Of a stretch of DNA of 64,000 nt, positions 16,284 to 28,029 are shown in pieces. The translations under genes and the position numbers were made by a program. The notes under the pieces are model-generated. The model did not search any database. It was given only the letters and a program-made list of their open reading frames with translations, and was not told where the DNA came from. The DNA lies in assembly GCF_000269965.1 (NCBI RefSeq), contig NC_017219.1, forward strand, positions 2,418,001-2,482,000. Reading direction: 5' to 3'. Within the stretch, counting starts at the first letter, position 1. Each line of letters begins with the position of its first letter. Source of the DNA: Bifidobacterium longum subsp. infantis ATCC 15697 = JCM 1222 = DSM 20088. Its GTDB lineage: Bacteria > Actinomycetota > Actinomycetes > Actinomycetales > Bifidobacteriaceae.

Positions 16284-17447
16284 TTACGCGAGGGGGAATA
16301 CGGTGACCGGCTTGGCCTGATGAGCGTTGGCACGCTCGATAATCGCCGCCACATCATGCGTTTGCGGCACAATGGCGGCAGTGGGCTCGCTGATTGTACG
16401 CTCGATACGGCGGCCGAAGCGTAATTCGCTGGCCTCCTCAGGAGTGATGTCAAGCGCCGGCATCGCACCTCGAGCGGCCTGTTCCATGGTGAGGGCATGG
16501 TCAAGCAGCCAGTTGCGGCGCTCGTCACCGGCAAGACCTTCAGGAGTGTCCAATACGCACTTGTTGCGCGTGACGGTTTGCCCTTCCCGATTAGTGAACG
16601 TCTTCTGATCGGTATGTGCGGTGACGGTATGGGTTCGCGTGTCAAGCATCGCCTCAGGAGCGATAAGTCCGCTGGCATCGTCCGGCAACGCGAATCGGCC
16701 GACTCGCGTACGGCGCAAACGGGTCAGGTATCCGCCGACGCCAAGTTCATTGCCGAGGTCGCGGGCGAGCGCGCGGATATAGGTGCCCGATGAACAGCTG
16801 ACCCGCACGTCAACATCAAGTGCGGGAATCGCTCCCGTGTTCGCGTCTTCCCTCAATGGTTCAGCGGCCTGCTCCCCTGCTACGAATCCGCTGCGGATAT
16901 TCAGCACGGTGAATTCGCTGATGGTCACCGGGCGGGGTTTGAGTTCCACCTCCTTGCCTTCGCGAGCCAAGTCGTAGGCACGCTGGCCGTTGATTTTGAT
17001 GGCGGAGAATGTATTGGGAACTTGTTCTATATCGCCGGTGAAATTGGTGGCGATGGTGCGAGTGAGCAGATCTTGCCATGAGGCAGTTGGTAGCGCCGTT
17101 GGTTCGCCGCTCTGGCCGCCCTCGGTCAGCTGCGCTGACAGCGTTTGCCAGCGGGAGCGGGCTTCATCATCGACAAGCACCTCACCTTCGGCATCGTCGG
17201 TAGTGGTGCGCAGGCCGAGGCGTATGGTGGCCTCGTAGGTTTTGTCATGCGCCACGATGGCGTTGAGCAGTCGCGTGGCGTGGCCGAAGGCGATGACCAG
17301 CGTGCCAGTGGCCATGGGGTCAAGGGTGCCGGCGTGACCGACCTTCTTGATGTGCAACGCGCCGCGCACGGCGGCAACGGCGTCGAAACTGGTCACGCCT
17401 TGCGGCTTGTCGATGATGAGTAGGCCGCTGGGGGTTGTATGAAGCAC
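16284..17447 (-). CDS. truB: tRNA pseudouridine-55 synthase TruB
   Basis: The enzyme converts U55 in the T-loop of tRNAs to pseudouridine. The motif GHAGTLDPMATG places the catalytic Asp at 43 from the chosen GTG at 17447; that start follows GAGGAG and overlaps no conserved sequence. An ATG at 17474 (MSSSPTRSS) overlapping the end of rbfA is the alternative. The longer frame upstream is only an rbfA shadow. The length is 387 residues. It is coupled to rbfA by the adjacent stop/start, as in many bacteria. Confidence 0.92.
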   Translation of the reverse strand: MLHTTPSGLLIIDKPQGVTSFDAVAAVRGALHIKKVGHAGTLDPMATGTLVIAFGHATRLLNAIVAHDKTYEATIRLGLRTTTDDAEGEVLVDDEARSRWQTLSAQLTEGGQSGEPTALPTASWQDLLTRTIATNFTGDIEQVPNTFSAIKINGQRAYDLAREGKEVELKPRPVTISEFTVLNIRSGFVAGEQAAEPLREDANTGAIPALDVDVRVSCSSGTYIRALARDLGNELGVGGYLTRLRRTRVGRFALPDDASGLIAPEAMLDTRTHTVTAHTDQKTFTNREGQTVTRNKCVLDTPEGLAGDERRNWLLDHALTMEQAARGAMPALDITPEEASELRFGRRIERTISEPTAAIVPQTHDVAAIIERANAHQAKPVTVFPLA

Positions 17448-17448
17448 A

Positions 17449-17925
17449 CTACTCCTCGTCGGACTCGAACTCATCGCCCTCGGCTTCGGCCTCGTCGTCG
17501 TGCTTGTACGGATCGGCGTCGCCGGCGTACTGGGCGGTGGCGCGAACACGGGCGAGTTCTTCGTCACGCTTCTTGGCCACGGCGAGAATGTCTTCGATCT
17601 CGTGAGCCTCGCCGGGCACTTCATCGAACACGAATTGGAGCTGCGGAGTCAGGCGCAGGCCAGCCTTGTGGCCCACCAGAGAACGCAGGTGGCCCTTGGC
17701 CTGATCGAGGGCCTGCTGGGCGCGCTTGCGTTCGCCTTCCTCATGGCCTTCGTGGCCGAGCTGGGTCCAGTAGACCTTGGCGATCTGCAAATCGTTGGTC
17801 ACACGAACTTCGGTGACGGTGATGCTGGCGAGTCGCTTGTCATGCAGTTCGCGCTCAATGGAGGAGGCGACGACACGCTGAATCAAGGCCGCAATACGTG
17901 CGGCGCGCGGGTTGGTTCCTGCCAT
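17449..17925 (-). CDS. rbfA: Ribosome-binding factor A
   Basis: RbfA binds immature 30S subunits and helps 16S rRNA 5'-end maturation. The N-terminal KH-like fold is recognisable (ARIAALIQRVVASSIERELHDKRLASITVTEVRVTNDLQ). The C-terminus is a long acidic tail (EAEAEGDEFESDEE), as common in actinobacteria. It lies between infB and truB in the conserved nusA-infB-rbfA-truB order, although a hairpin-rich repeat separates it from infB. Confidence 0.95.
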   Translation of the reverse strand: MAGTNPRAARIAALIQRVVASSIERELHDKRLASITVTEVRVTNDLQIAKVYWTQLGHEGHEEGERKRAQQALDQAKGHLRSLVGHKAGLRLTPQLQFVFDEVPGEAHEIEDILAVAKKRDEELARVRATAQYAGDADPYKHDDEAEAEGDEFESDEE

Positions 17926-17950
17926 AGGAATTTCCTTTTTCTAGACTTGA

Positions 17951-18066
17951 GCCCCCTCTGACGAGGGGCTGCCGAACGCAGTGAGGCTGGGGGAGAGAAA
18001 ATCATGGAACTACCATGTCTCTCCCCAGCCAGCCTGCGGCTGACAGCCCCCTCGTCAGAGAGGGCT
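17951..18066. repeat. Long imperfect hairpin between infB and rbfA
   Basis: The left arm (from GCCCCCTCTGACGAGGGGCTG) and the right arm (ending CAGCCCCCTCGTCAGAGAGGGC) are inverted copies about 50 bp long, with matching GGCTGG(G)GGAGAGA blocks. Each arm also holds a small internal palindrome. The element fills the whole gap between infB and rbfA. Confidence 0.75.
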
Positions 18067-18075
18067 TAACAATGA

Positions 18076-21036
18076 CTACTTGCGCTCGACTTCCTGCATC
18101 TCGAAGGTCTCGATGATGTCGCCGAGTTCAATGTCGTTGAAGGTGCCGAGGTTGATACCAGCCTCGTAGCCTTCCTTGACGGACTGAACGTCGTCCTTGA
18201 AGCGACGCAGAGAGGAGATCTCGAGGTCGTTGACCGTGGCCACGCCGTTGCGCAGGATACGGCACTTCGTACCACGCTTGACCTCGCCGTCCTGCACCAT
18301 AACGCCGGCGATGTTGCCGAACTTGGAGGAGCGGAAGATCTCGCGGATCTCGGAGTGAGAGGTGACGACCTCTTCGTATTCCGGCTTGAGCATGCCCTTG
18401 AGGGATGCCTCGATGTCTTCGATCGCACGGTAGATGACCGAGTAGTACTTGATCTCCACGCCCTCGCGCTCGGCGAGGTCCGCGACCTGACGGTTCGGAC
18501 GCACGTTGAAACCGATGATAACGGCCTTGTCGACCGTGGCCAAGTTGACGTCATTCTGGGTGATCGCACCGACACCGCGGTGGATGACCTGGATGCCGAC
18601 CTCGTCGGACACCTCGATCTTCATCAAGGAATCCTCGAGCGCCTCGACCGAACCGGACGAATCGCCCTTGATGACAATATTGAGCATGTCGATCTCGGAC
18701 TCGGCGAACTTCTTCTTGAAGTCCTCGAGGGAGACGACCTTGCGACGCTTGGCCAGCTGGGCGGCACGCTCGGTGGCCTGACGCTTCTCGGCAATCTGGC
18801 GGGCGGCGCGATCGTCGGAGGCGACCAGGAAGAGGTCACCGGCGGTGGGCACGGAGGTCAAGCCCAGCACCTGAACAGGTGTGGACGGACCGGCTGCCTC
18901 CATCGGCTGACCGTTCTCGTCGAGCATGGCACGCACGCGGCCGTACGAAGTGCCGGCCACGATGGCATCGCCCACGTGGAGCGTACCCTGCTGAACCAGC
19001 ACAGTGGCCACGGCACCACGACCCTTGTCGAGTCGGGCTTCGACGGTGGCACCACGGGCGTCCATGTCGGGGTTGGCGCGGAGGTCCAGCTCAGCGTCAG
19101 CCGTGAGCAGCACGGCTTCGAGCAGCTTGTCGACGTGCAGGTTCTGCTTGGCGGAGATGTCGACGAACATGGTGTCGCCACCATACTCTTCAGGGACCAG
19201 GCCAAACTCGGTGAGCTGGCCGCGGACCTTCTCCGGGTTGGCACCGGGCACATCGATCTTGTTGACGGCCACGACGATCGGCACCTTGGCGGCCTGAGCG
19301 TGGTTGATGGCCTCAACGGTCTGGGGCATCACACCATCGTCGGCGGCGACCACGAGGATCGCGACATCGGTGAGCTCGGCACCACGGGCACGCATGGCGG
19401 TGAACGCCTCGTGGCCAGGGGTATCGAGGAAGGTGATCTTGCGCGGTTCGCCTTCAAGGTTCACGGTGACCTGGTAGGCACCAATGCGCTGGGTAATGCC
19501 GCCGGCCTCACGTGCGATGACGTTGGTCTTGCGGATGGTATCCAGCAGTCGGGTCTTACCGTGGTCGACGTGGCCCATGACGGTGACGACCGGCGGGCGA
19601 GGCTTGAGATCCTCGTCATCCTGCAGTTCTTCCTCGTCAAGGTTGATGTCGAACTGCTGGAGCAGTTCCTTGTCTTCCTCTTCTGCGGAGACGAGCTGGA
19701 TGTTCCAGCCGATCTCTCCGCCCAGAATCTGGAAGGTCTCCTCATCCAAGGACTGGGTGGCGGTAGCCATCTGACCCAGGTGGAAGAGCACGGTGACCAG
19801 CGCGGCCTGGTTGACGTTGATTTTCTCCGCCAGATCGGCCAGGGACGCGCCCTGACGCAGACGGATGGTCTGGCCGTTGCCGTTGGGGATGCGAACGCCG
19901 CCGATGGTCGGTGCTTTCAGCTCCTCATACTCATGACGCTTTGCCAGTCGGTTCTTACGGGCCTTTGAGGACTTGCCGCCCTGACGGCCGAATGCGCCTG
20001 CGGCACCGCCGCGACCACCACGACCGCCGCCACGTGCGGGACCGTTGCTCGGTGCGCCGCCGCCCTGGAAATTATTGCCGCCGCCTTGGCCCCCACGGAA
20101 GCCGCCGCGTGCGCCGCCCTGACCGGCACCCTGGGAGCCGCCGCCCTGACCCGGACGGTTGTGGCCCCACTGGCCGGGACGTGGACCGCCCTGACCACCT
20201 TGGCCCGGACGACCGCCACGGAAGCCGCGGCCCTGCCCCTGGCCTTGGCCGGGACGGCCCGGACGACCGCCACGACCGCTATCAGCAGTCGGACGAGCCA
20301 TCGGATGCGGACGCGGAATATCACCCGGCGTCGGGGTGTGCATACCCTGCTTGCGGGAGAACGGGTTGTTGCCCGGGCGCGGGCCCTGAGCGTGCGGGCG
20401 CGGAATCGCGTTTGAAGCGGCATTGCCGCCATTGGCACCGGCGCCGCCCTGAGCGTGCGGGCGCGGAGCCGAAGCATTGTCGCGGTTGTTCTGATGCTGC
20501 CCCGGCTGGCCATTGTTCGGACGGCCCTGGTTGTTACGACGATCGTTGTTACGGCGATCGTTCGGGCGACTCTGACGACCGTTCTCGCGGCCTTCGCGAT
20601 TATCGCGACCATTCTCACGGTTGTCGTGCTGACCGTGGCGGCCGGGGGTCGGCATGCCGGGGCGTGCGCCGCCCTGCGGACGCGGTGTCGGTGCGCCCGG
20701 AGTCGGAGCCTGCTGATGTGCCGAGGCGGGCGATGCCTGACGTGCGGGAGCGGCCGGAGTCGGTGCGGAAGATGAAGTGGAAGCCGGGGCCGAAGGTGCG
20801 GCCGGGCGGCGCTGCTGCACGGGCTTGGCAGCCGGCTTTTGTGCGGAAGATGCGGGCTTGGAATCACCCTTGGCGTTGTCCTTGGCGAACTCTGCCTTCA
20901 GACGCCGGGCTACCGGCGGTTCAATCGTAGAAGAAGCGGACTTGACGAATTCTCCCATGTCCTTAAGCTTCTCAAGCACGGTTTTGCTATCGACATTCAA
21001 AACCTTAGCCAGTTCGTATACGCGTGGTTTCGCCAC
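18076..21036 (-). CDS. infB: Translation initiation factor IF-2
   Basis: IF-2 is the GTPase that brings initiator fMet-tRNA to the ribosome. The protein has an IF-2N helix bundle at the start ([25 protein letters not shown]), a very long Pro/Gly/Arg/Asn/Gln-rich linker (about 60-365), a second IF-2N motif, then the GTPase core with GHVDHGKT at about 488, DTPGHEAF and NKID, and domains II-IV. The length of 986 residues is typical of actinobacteria with long linkers. The repetitive linker DNA ([24 protein letters not shown]) produces many false frames on both strands. Confidence 0.97.
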   Translation of the reverse strand: MAKPRVYELAKVLNVDSKTVLEKLKDMGEFVKSASSTIEPPVARRLKAEFAKDNAKGDSKPASSAQKPAAKPVQQRRPAAPSAPASTSSSAPTPAAPARQASPASAHQQAPTPGAPTPRPQGGARPGMPTPGRHGQHDNRENGRDNREGRENGRQSRPNDRRNNDRRNNQGRPNNGQPGQHQNNRDNASAPRPHAQGGAGANGGNAASNAIPRPHAQGPRPGNNPFSRKQGMHTPTPGDIPRPHPMARPTADSGRGGRPGRPGQGQGQGRGFRGGRPGQGGQGGPRPGQWGHNRPGQGGGSQGAGQGGARGGFRGGQGGGNNFQGGGAPSNGPARGGGRGGRGGAAGAFGRQGGKSSKARKNRLAKRHEYEELKAPTIGGVRIPNGNGQTIRLRQGASLADLAEKINVNQAALVTVLFHLGQMATATQSLDEETFQILGGEIGWNIQLVSAEEEDKELLQQFDINLDEEELQDDEDLKPRPPVVTVMGHVDHGKTRLLDTIRKTNVIAREAGGITQRIGAYQVTVNLEGEPRKITFLDTPGHEAFTAMRARGAELTDVAILVVAADDGVMPQTVEAINHAQAAKVPIVVAVNKIDVPGANPEKVRGQLTEFGLVPEEYGGDTMFVDISAKQNLHVDKLLEAVLLTADAELDLRANPDMDARGATVEARLDKGRGAVATVLVQQGTLHVGDAIVAGTSYGRVRAMLDENGQPMEAAGPSTPVQVLGLTSVPTAGDLFLVASDDRAARQIAEKRQATERAAQLAKRRKVVSLEDFKKKFAESEIDMLNIVIKGDSSGSVEALEDSLMKIEVSDEVGIQVIHRGVGAITQNDVNLATVDKAVIIGFNVRPNRQVADLAEREGVEIKYYSVIYRAIEDIEASLKGMLKPEYEEVVTSHSEIREIFRSSKFGNIAGVMVQDGEVKRGTKCRILRNGVATVNDLEISSLRRFKDDVQSVKEGYEAGINLGTFNDIELGDIIETFEMQEVERK

Positions 21037-21305
21037 TAATTACTCCTATTCTGTGACCACGCGCGTGCATGGGCGTGGTCAGTTGGTGATGACGGCAAGC
21101 CTACCCTGTCTCATCGTGCGACCATGATCGTGTTACCTCGTCTCTGGTGTGGGCGATTTCGCGCACACTGCACCAGCCCACATACGCCAATCAAGCATAC
21201 TCATAGCGCTGGATAGCGCAGACGCAGCGAGCCGCGCCATTGCTGACGCGGCTCGTATCAGGAAATAATGCGCCCTGAAGATCATTCGCCTTCGAGCCCG
21301 GCGGC
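21037..21305. other. Spacer between nusA and infB
   Basis: No gene is visible. The ylxR gene often found here in other bacteria is absent. A hairpin GAGCCGCG/CGCGGCTC (21229-21254) follows nusA without a T-tract. Confidence 0.5.
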
Positions 21306-22373
21306 CTATTCGGCTTCCGGAGCAGCAGCCTCGGCCGCAGCCTGGGCGGCCTTTTCAGCGGCGACCTTCTTGGCATGGGCCTCGGCGGATTCGATGCCGA
21401 TCTTCCAGCCGGTCAGCTTGGCTGCCAGTCGTGCGTTCTGGCCTTCCTTGCCGATGGCCAGGGATAGCTGGTCGTCGTGGATGAAGGCGATGGCGGTCTT
21501 GTTCTTCTCGCTGATCACCTGTACGCCGGTGGCCACAGCCGGGGACAGCGCGGCTGCCACGAACTTGGCCGGATCGTCGGAGTAGTCGACGATGTCGATC
21601 TTCTCCGGGCCAAGGTTCTCCATAACGGCACGCACGCGAGCGCCGCCGGGGCCGATCAGCGCACCCTTCGGGTTCACGCCATCGGTGTTGGCCTTGACCG
21701 CGATCTTGGTGCGGGCGCCGGCCTCACGAGCGATGGCCATGATGGACACGGCACCGGAGACCAGTTCCGGCACTTCACGCTCGAACAGCTTGCGGACCAG
21801 CTCCGGGTGGGAGCGGGACACCACGATCTCCGGGCCCTTGATGCCACGGGCCACGTTCACCACGTACACGCGGATGCGTTCGCCGTGGCGGTAACGTTCG
21901 CCGGGCACCTGCTCACGGCGAGGCAGAATGGCTTCGACATCGCCCATCGCGACATGCACGTTGGAGGGGTCGGAAGCATCCTGCTGGATGATGCCGGTGA
22001 TGAGCTTGCCCTTCTGACCGGAGAACGCACCGAATACCTTCTCATCTTCGGCGCGGCGGAACAGCTGGGTGATGACTTGGCGTGCAGTGGCGGCGGCGAG
22101 ACGGCCGAAGTCACGCGGGGTGTCATCGTATTCCTCGCCCAGCTTGGGAGCGGGGTGAGGGTTGTCTTCGGTGGGTTCGACCGGGATTTCGTCGGCGGCC
22201 CACACGGTGAAGTTGCCGGAACGTTCGTCAAGCTCCACGCGCGCGTGCTTGGCGGCGTGCGGGGTCTTGAGGTAGGCGAGGCGCAGGGCCTCTGCCAGCG
22301 CATCATCCAGGGTTCCGGGGTCGATTCCTTGCTCGGCGGCGAGCTTGTGTATTCCTGTCAGGTCCAGTTCCAT
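21306..22373 (-). CDS. nusA: Transcription termination/antitermination protein NusA
   Basis: NusA binds RNA polymerase and nascent RNA and controls pausing and termination. The N-terminal domain (MELDLTGIHKLAAEQGID), an S1 domain (about 110-185) and two KH domains (GGARVRAVMENLG and AIGKEGQNARLAAKLTGWKI) are present. The tail is Ala/Glu-rich, and the 355-residue length suits actinobacterial NusA. It heads the nusA-infB-rbfA-truB group. Confidence 0.96.
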   Translation of the reverse strand: MELDLTGIHKLAAEQGIDPGTLDDALAEALRLAYLKTPHAAKHARVELDERSGNFTVWAADEIPVEPTEDNPHPAPKLGEEYDDTPRDFGRLAAATARQVITQLFRRAEDEKVFGAFSGQKGKLITGIIQQDASDPSNVHVAMGDVEAILPRREQVPGERYRHGERIRVYVVNVARGIKGPEIVVSRSHPELVRKLFEREVPELVSGAVSIMAIAREAGARTKIAVKANTDGVNPKGALIGPGGARVRAVMENLGPEKIDIVDYSDDPAKFVAAALSPAVATGVQVISEKNKTAIAFIHDDQLSLAIGKEGQNARLAAKLTGWKIGIESAEAHAKKVAAEKAAQAAAEAAAPEAE

Positions 22374-22448
22374 CGATCCGTACCTCCTATGAAGTTATGC
22401 GGCGCATGGCCTATGAGTGGTCACAGTTAGCTATTAGTGTAGGTTTCC

Positions 22449-23309
22449 ATGCAGACACGCTTCTCTTCAGGACGGTTTACCCGGCGCTTGGCATCCGCAC
22501 TATGCGCGAGCGCGATGCTGTGTTCGCTTTCGGCGTGTTCGATGCCGCGACTGGCCGGACGGGCCGAGGCGGAAGCTCAGATGAGCCCTTGCGAGAAAGC
22601 GATGACGTTGGCGGACTACGCCACCCATCCGGCTGAAGGCACGCCGTTATTGGAGCAGTATGCCACCGGTCTGGCCGCTCCCCTGGCTTGGATTGACGTT
22701 GCCGGGTATTGTTCGGGTCGTTTTGCCGAGGGAACGTTACGTGACGCGCAGACCAAGCAATGGCTGACTTTTCTGGCCGATAAATTCGGGCAGGCCGCGC
22801 CTGAGGTGACGCCGGCGCGTCTTGATGGCGTCACGTCCGCCAACGTTGACCGATCGGTATTGGATGCGATGGCCGTGGCCGAGGATCGCGCCGGATTCGC
22901 TATCGAGGTCTTGACCGCACGAGGACAGACCGCTGGGGCTACGTTGGCGTTGAGCGATATGCATAAGACCGCCGGGCAGCAGCTGGTGTCGCTGGCCAAT
23001 GGCAATTTTGATGATTCCGGCGCACAATCCAGTTCTTCCGGCCAAAGCGACCCCCGCCAAAAGGTCTATGCCATCGACCAGCTACTGGCCAACCCCACCA
23101 CCATCGCCGACAAGGCAAGTGGCCAAACCGTACCGACCGCCGCCGCCATCGAAATGGACTGCGCCCGCGCGCAGATCAAGGCCGTGACCGAATCGAAATC
23201 TTCCACCGAGAGCGATACGCTGCTCATCCTCGCCGCACTGGCCGCCAAGCACGCCTACACCGCGTTCCAACTTGGCTACCCAGCGACTGACGCCGCATTG
23301 TTCGAGTAG
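22449..23309 (+). CDS. Putative lipoprotein next to nusA
   Basis: The 286-residue protein has a basic N-terminus, a hydrophobic segment and a lipobox-like LSAC (Cys at about 30), so it is probably exported and lipidated. The mature part is helical and Ala-rich with no motif I recognise. A similarly placed uncharacterised secreted protein often lies near nusA in actinobacteria (DUF4439-like), but I cannot confirm the family. It is divergent from nusA with a 75-bp spacer. Confidence 0.7.
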   Translation: MQTRFSSGRFTRRLASALCASAMLCSLSACSMPRLAGRAEAEAQMSPCEKAMTLADYATHPAEGTPLLEQYATGLAAPLAWIDVAGYCSGRFAEGTLRDAQTKQWLTFLADKFGQAAPEVTPARLDGVTSANVDRSVLDAMAVAEDRAGFAIEVLTARGQTAGATLALSDMHKTAGQQLVSLANGNFDDSGAQSSSSGQSDPRQKVYAIDQLLANPTTIADKASGQTVPTAAAIEMDCARAQIKAVTESKSSTESDTLLILAALAAKHAYTAFQLGYPATDAALFE

Positions 23310-23469
23310 ACACACACTGCGGCATATGCCTTTTTCCCGCAGTGGCGTATAAGACGACCAGTACAAGACAATAATCTGTAGTTTTCACTCATCTGTAGCC
23401 GTCGAATATGTCGTCGTACGATTATCGCAATACGCACTCCCACATTCCCCCCCCGTATTATGTGTTTGC

Positions 23470-23500
23470 CTCTCACATTTTTCGGGAAAAAATGTGAGAG
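23470..23500. repeat. Inverted repeat after the lipoprotein gene
   Basis: CTCTCACATTTTT and AAAAATGTGAGAG pair across a short CGGG-containing loop. It lies about 160 bp after the lipoprotein stop and next to a run of eight C. It could be a terminator or an operator. Confidence 0.5.
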
Positions 23501-23561
23501 ATGGTCGATGAAAGCCACACGTCCGACAGCCACCGGTGACGAGTAGTCATGCATCTTCGTC

Positions 23562-23782
23562 TTGTGGGACGGCAGAGAAGTTTGACCATTTTCTGCGTGC
23601 CGTCCCACAAAAACGTGGGATAGCAGAAGCATCAATCGTTTGCCGTCTGCGGCATCCCGCACCGTCGGCCTTCAAAACCGCAGAATAACGCCAATTCCCA
23701 TTACCAACCATGGTCGTCCAGGGGAGACGCTGTGGGACGGCAGACAAAAAACGCCGAAATCCACGTGGCGTCCCCCACACCT
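23562..23782. repeat. Dispersed intergenic repeat, copy B
   Basis: It shares with 6012-6229 the ordered blocks GTGGGACG(G)CA, CCGTCCCACAAAAACGTGGGA, ATCAATCGTTT, CGCCAATTCC, then GTGGGACGGCAGACAAAAAACG and GGCGTCCC. The size and spacing are nearly identical. It fills most of the 610-bp gap between the lipoprotein gene and the LacI remnant. Confidence 0.7.
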
Positions 23783-23919
23783 CGTAAAACTCTCACCCTG
23801 AAAAGTACTACAGGCGCAATATGCAAAGCTACAACCCTATACCATCCGCAACTAAATCGAGGTACGTGTGTGCCGTAGCATGCTGCGGCACACACCGTCC
23901 ACAAAGCCAATGCGGATTG

Positions 23920-24156
23920 TCAGTGAGCAAGTCGAGTTGAGGCACGTTCCACCAATGTGAAATCGGTGGTGTACGTACGGGCCGGGCCTGAGTACCCTTC
24001 GATGCGGTCGATAAGCATGTCAACGGCATGCTTGGCATAATCGTCGATATGTGGATCAATGGTGGTCAGCGCCGGCACCGAGTACTTGGCTTCCGGCACG
24101 TTATCGAAGCCGACAACTTGTACATCGTCAGGTACACGCAAACCACGTCGTTGGTT
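23920..24156 (-). pseudogene. LacI-family regulator, C-terminal remnant
   Basis: The minus-strand frame GLRVPDDVQVVGFDN...PALTTIDPHIDDYAKHAVDMLIDRIEG is the last ~75 residues of a LacI/GalR repressor (effector domain). The DNA-binding and most of the sugar-binding domain are gone. It directly follows the terminator of the sugar ABC transporter, so it may be the debris of that operon's former regulator. Confidence 0.85.
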
Positions 24157-24171
24157 CCGGGGTTTAATCTC

Positions 24172-24206
24172 AAAAAGGGAGGACGGCCGTTTTGGCCGTC
24201 CTCCCT
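24172..24206 (-). terminator. Terminator of the sugar ABC operon
   Basis: A perfect 13-bp stem (AGGGAGGACGGCC and its complement) with a short loop is followed on the minus strand by TTTTTG. It lies 22 bp after the substrate-binding protein stop codon. Confidence 0.92.
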
Positions 24207-24228
24207 AGCAATGGCGGGCAACCGGATG

Positions 24229-25635
<1,407 letters not shown>

Positions 25636-25724
25636 TTACTATTTTGTTGTTTTCCCAAAGGGCGGATGCCGCACGGTCGCCAAGGCAACGAATGGGTGAT
25701 CGTAGGGACCGTGCGGCCGAAGGT

Positions 25725-26702
25725 TCACTGCTTGACAGAGCCGGCCGCGAGGCCAGACTGCCAGTACTTTTGCAGGAACATGAATGCGATGATCAACGGA
25801 ACAACTGCGATAAGCGAGCCCGTGATGATGAGGTTGTTCGGAACCTGACCGTCTGAAGTTCCCTGGGCACCCATCTTCAGCCACATGTTCAGACCGACCG
25901 TCAACGGGTAGTCGTTGGTATTCGTAAGCATGATCAGCGGCAGGAAGTAGTTGTTCCAAACACCGACCAGCGTGAACAGCAGTACGGTGACGAAACCTGG
26001 AGACAGCAGCGGGAAACCGACCTTCCAGAAGATGGTCCAAGTGTTTGCACCGTCCAGTTTCGCGGCTTCGATCAGCGAGACCGGAATCGAGGTCTGCGCA
26101 TAGATGATCATCAGATACAGGCCGAACGGCGTGGCAAGCTGCGGAATAATCACGGCCCACGGAGTGCCGACCAGCCCGATCTTCGAATACATGAGGAACA
26201 GCGGCACGGTGATCACCGTAGAAGGAATTGACATGAATGCCAGAGTGACGGCCAGCAGGGCGTTACGTCCAGGGAATCGCATGGTGGCGATGGCATACCC
26301 AGCGAAAGTGGCAATGATGGTTGCACCAACACCTGCTACCACTGCGTACATGATCGTATTGAACAGCCAACGAGTGTAGACACCATGCTGATAAGCAAAC
26401 GTATCCTGCACGTTCTGCCAGAACACATTCTTGTCATCGAACCACAGGCCGAAAGAGCTGAAGATGCCCTCACTGGTCTTTGTGGAAGAGAAGACGACCC
26501 ACAGCAGCGGCACGAGGCAGTAGATGACCATCACAGCCATAATGATGTGCAGCAGCCAGTTGAGCACACGCTGCTTGCCGGTCAGCTTCGGAGCCGGCTC
26601 ACGCTGCTGCATGCGCTTGTAATGCTTGCTTGCCTTGAGCGCCAGTTTGGCGTCTCTGCGCTGCAGCGACTTGGAACGCGGTCTTGCGATTGCTTCACTC
26701 AT
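25725..26702 (-). CDS. Sugar ABC transporter permease, MalG type
   Basis: This inner-membrane permease half has a long basic cytoplasmic N-terminus, then six helices, with the ATPase-coupling EAA loop EAAKLDGANTWTIFWKVGFPLL. The length is 325 residues. The ATG at 26702 overlaps the stop codon of the preceding permease (TGATG), which means translational coupling; the upstream GTG/ATG at 26717 lies inside that gene. Confidence 0.93.
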   Translation of the reverse strand: MSEAIARPRSKSLQRRDAKLALKASKHYKRMQQREPAPKLTGKQRVLNWLLHIIMAVMVIYCLVPLLWVVFSSTKTSEGIFSSFGLWFDDKNVFWQNVQDTFAYQHGVYTRWLFNTIMYAVVAGVGATIIATFAGYAIATMRFPGRNALLAVTLAFMSIPSTVITVPLFLMYSKIGLVGTPWAVIIPQLATPFGLYLMIIYAQTSIPVSLIEAAKLDGANTWTIFWKVGFPLLSPGFVTVLLFTLVGVWNNYFLPLIMLTNTNDYPLTVGLNMWLKMGAQGTSDGQVPNNLIITGSLIAVVPLIIAFMFLQKYWQSGLAAGSVKQ

Positions 26703-27613
26703 CACTTGTTCTCCCACTTGTTGCCGATGATCTTAACGACGGCGACCAAGGCCATGACGATGATGCCGATGACCAGAGAGACGGCAGCGGCATAGTTGAC
26801 GTTCTGGCCATTGAATGCGAGGTTGTAGGTGTAGATGTTCGGCGTATAGCTGCTGTTGATCACGTCCGGGGCGGAAGTACGCAAGATGTTCGGTTCGTTG
26901 AACAGCTGGAGCGTGCCGATCACAGAGAAGAGGACCGTCATCACGATGGTGCTCTTAATCTGGGGGATCTTCACGGACCAAGCGATGCGCAGCTCCGAAG
27001 CGCCGTCAATACGGGCAGATTCGTACAGGTCGTTCGGAATGCCGATCAGTGCAGAATAATAAATCAGCATGTTATAGCCAAGGAAGCACCAAGTGCAGAT
27101 GTTCGCGATGGCGAACAACATGAGCTGCTTCGACAACATATTAGGAGCCGCTACGCCAAACATACCGGCGATTTGTCCAAAAAGACCATACTTATCGCCG
27201 TAAATGTATCCCCACATCAGCGCCGCGATGACGCCTGGGACGGCATAAGGCAGGAACAGCAGGATTCGCGGCACCGCGATATGGCGGATCCTCTGGGAGT
27301 CCAAGACGAGCGCCGCCACGAGGGACAGAATCAGATTCATCGGAATCTGGATCGCCGCGTAAATCAGCACGTTCCTAAAGCCGCCCCACAAAGCCTCATC
27401 CTTGAACGCTCGGATGAAGTTGTCGAAGCCCGCGAATGTGGTGCCACCGAGAAGGGACTGCTTGAAGAAGCTGAGATAAAGCGCGTAGAACATCGGGACG
27501 ATCATGCCGAACAGGAAGACCACCACGTATGGAAGACAATACAATATGCCTATGTATTGGCGCTTCGGCTTGCGCATCACGGAAGTATCCGGTTGCGCCG
27601 TTGCATTTGTCAT
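26702..27613 (-). CDS. Sugar ABC transporter permease, MalF type
   Basis: This is the first gene of the transporter operon. Six membrane helices begin at YIGILYCLPYVVVFLFGMIVP, and the coupling loop is ESARIDGASELRIAWSVKIPQ. The start at 27613 follows AGGAG; a longer upstream frame lacks homology. The length is 303 residues. The order permease-permease-binding protein is the reverse of the common bifidobacterial order. Confidence 0.93.
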   Translation of the reverse strand: MTNATAQPDTSVMRKPKRQYIGILYCLPYVVVFLFGMIVPMFYALYLSFFKQSLLGGTTFAGFDNFIRAFKDEALWGGFRNVLIYAAIQIPMNLILSLVAALVLDSQRIRHIAVPRILLFLPYAVPGVIAALMWGYIYGDKYGLFGQIAGMFGVAAPNMLSKQLMLFAIANICTWCFLGYNMLIYYSALIGIPNDLYESARIDGASELRIAWSVKIPQIKSTIVMTVLFSVIGTLQLFNEPNILRTSAPDVINSSYTPNIYTYNLAFNGQNVNYAAAVSLVIGIIVMALVAVVKIIGNKWENK

Positions 27614-28029
27614 AGTTTTTCTCCTAACCCGTCTGAATGAGCCTGTCAACAACATCGTCGCCATTGCCGTTTCATCCATCGGTACGTCCTTCAATGTACA
27701 AGGCTTTAAAAAAAAAGCAAATAAAACTTCATCGCGCGTGGCGAAATTTTCGTTATCTTGTTTCCCGCCTGAGAAGGGCTTTATTGCAACGATATGCACA
27801 AATCGCACCCATCGAAGAAACAGCAGCCAATCCATGGCTGCAGCATCCGTCTCCGCTATATAGGCAGCAACACGCCGATAGAAAAGCTGTTCTAGAGTAG
27901 CGAAAATTTCTCTACTCTATATGTACCGTTTTTGCAGCGTCGCATACGAAAAGAGAAGAGTCGGGGGGGCGGTGACGTTTTGTTGGACTTCGTTGTCTGA
28001 ATGGTCGTTCGCAACGACAGCACGCACGT
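27614..28029. other. AT-rich spacer upstream of the ABC operon
   Basis: No gene is visible. It holds an A9 run near 27709, a CGAAATTTTCG palindrome (27742-27752), an inverted repeat TAGAGTAG/CTACTCTA (27893-27919) enclosing CGAAAATTTC, and a G7 run near 27963. The two CGAAA(A/T)TTTC motifs could be operator half-sites for the transporter; this is inference. Confidence 0.4.

Noticed and set aside
18355..20930. Large plus-strand frames opposite infB
   Set aside because: They come from the GC-rich repetitive linker of IF-2 and the codon bias of its core; no recognisable motifs.
23449..23456. C8 run as a phase-variation tract
   Set aside because: It lies in a spacer, not in a start region or coding frame, so phase variation cannot be argued.
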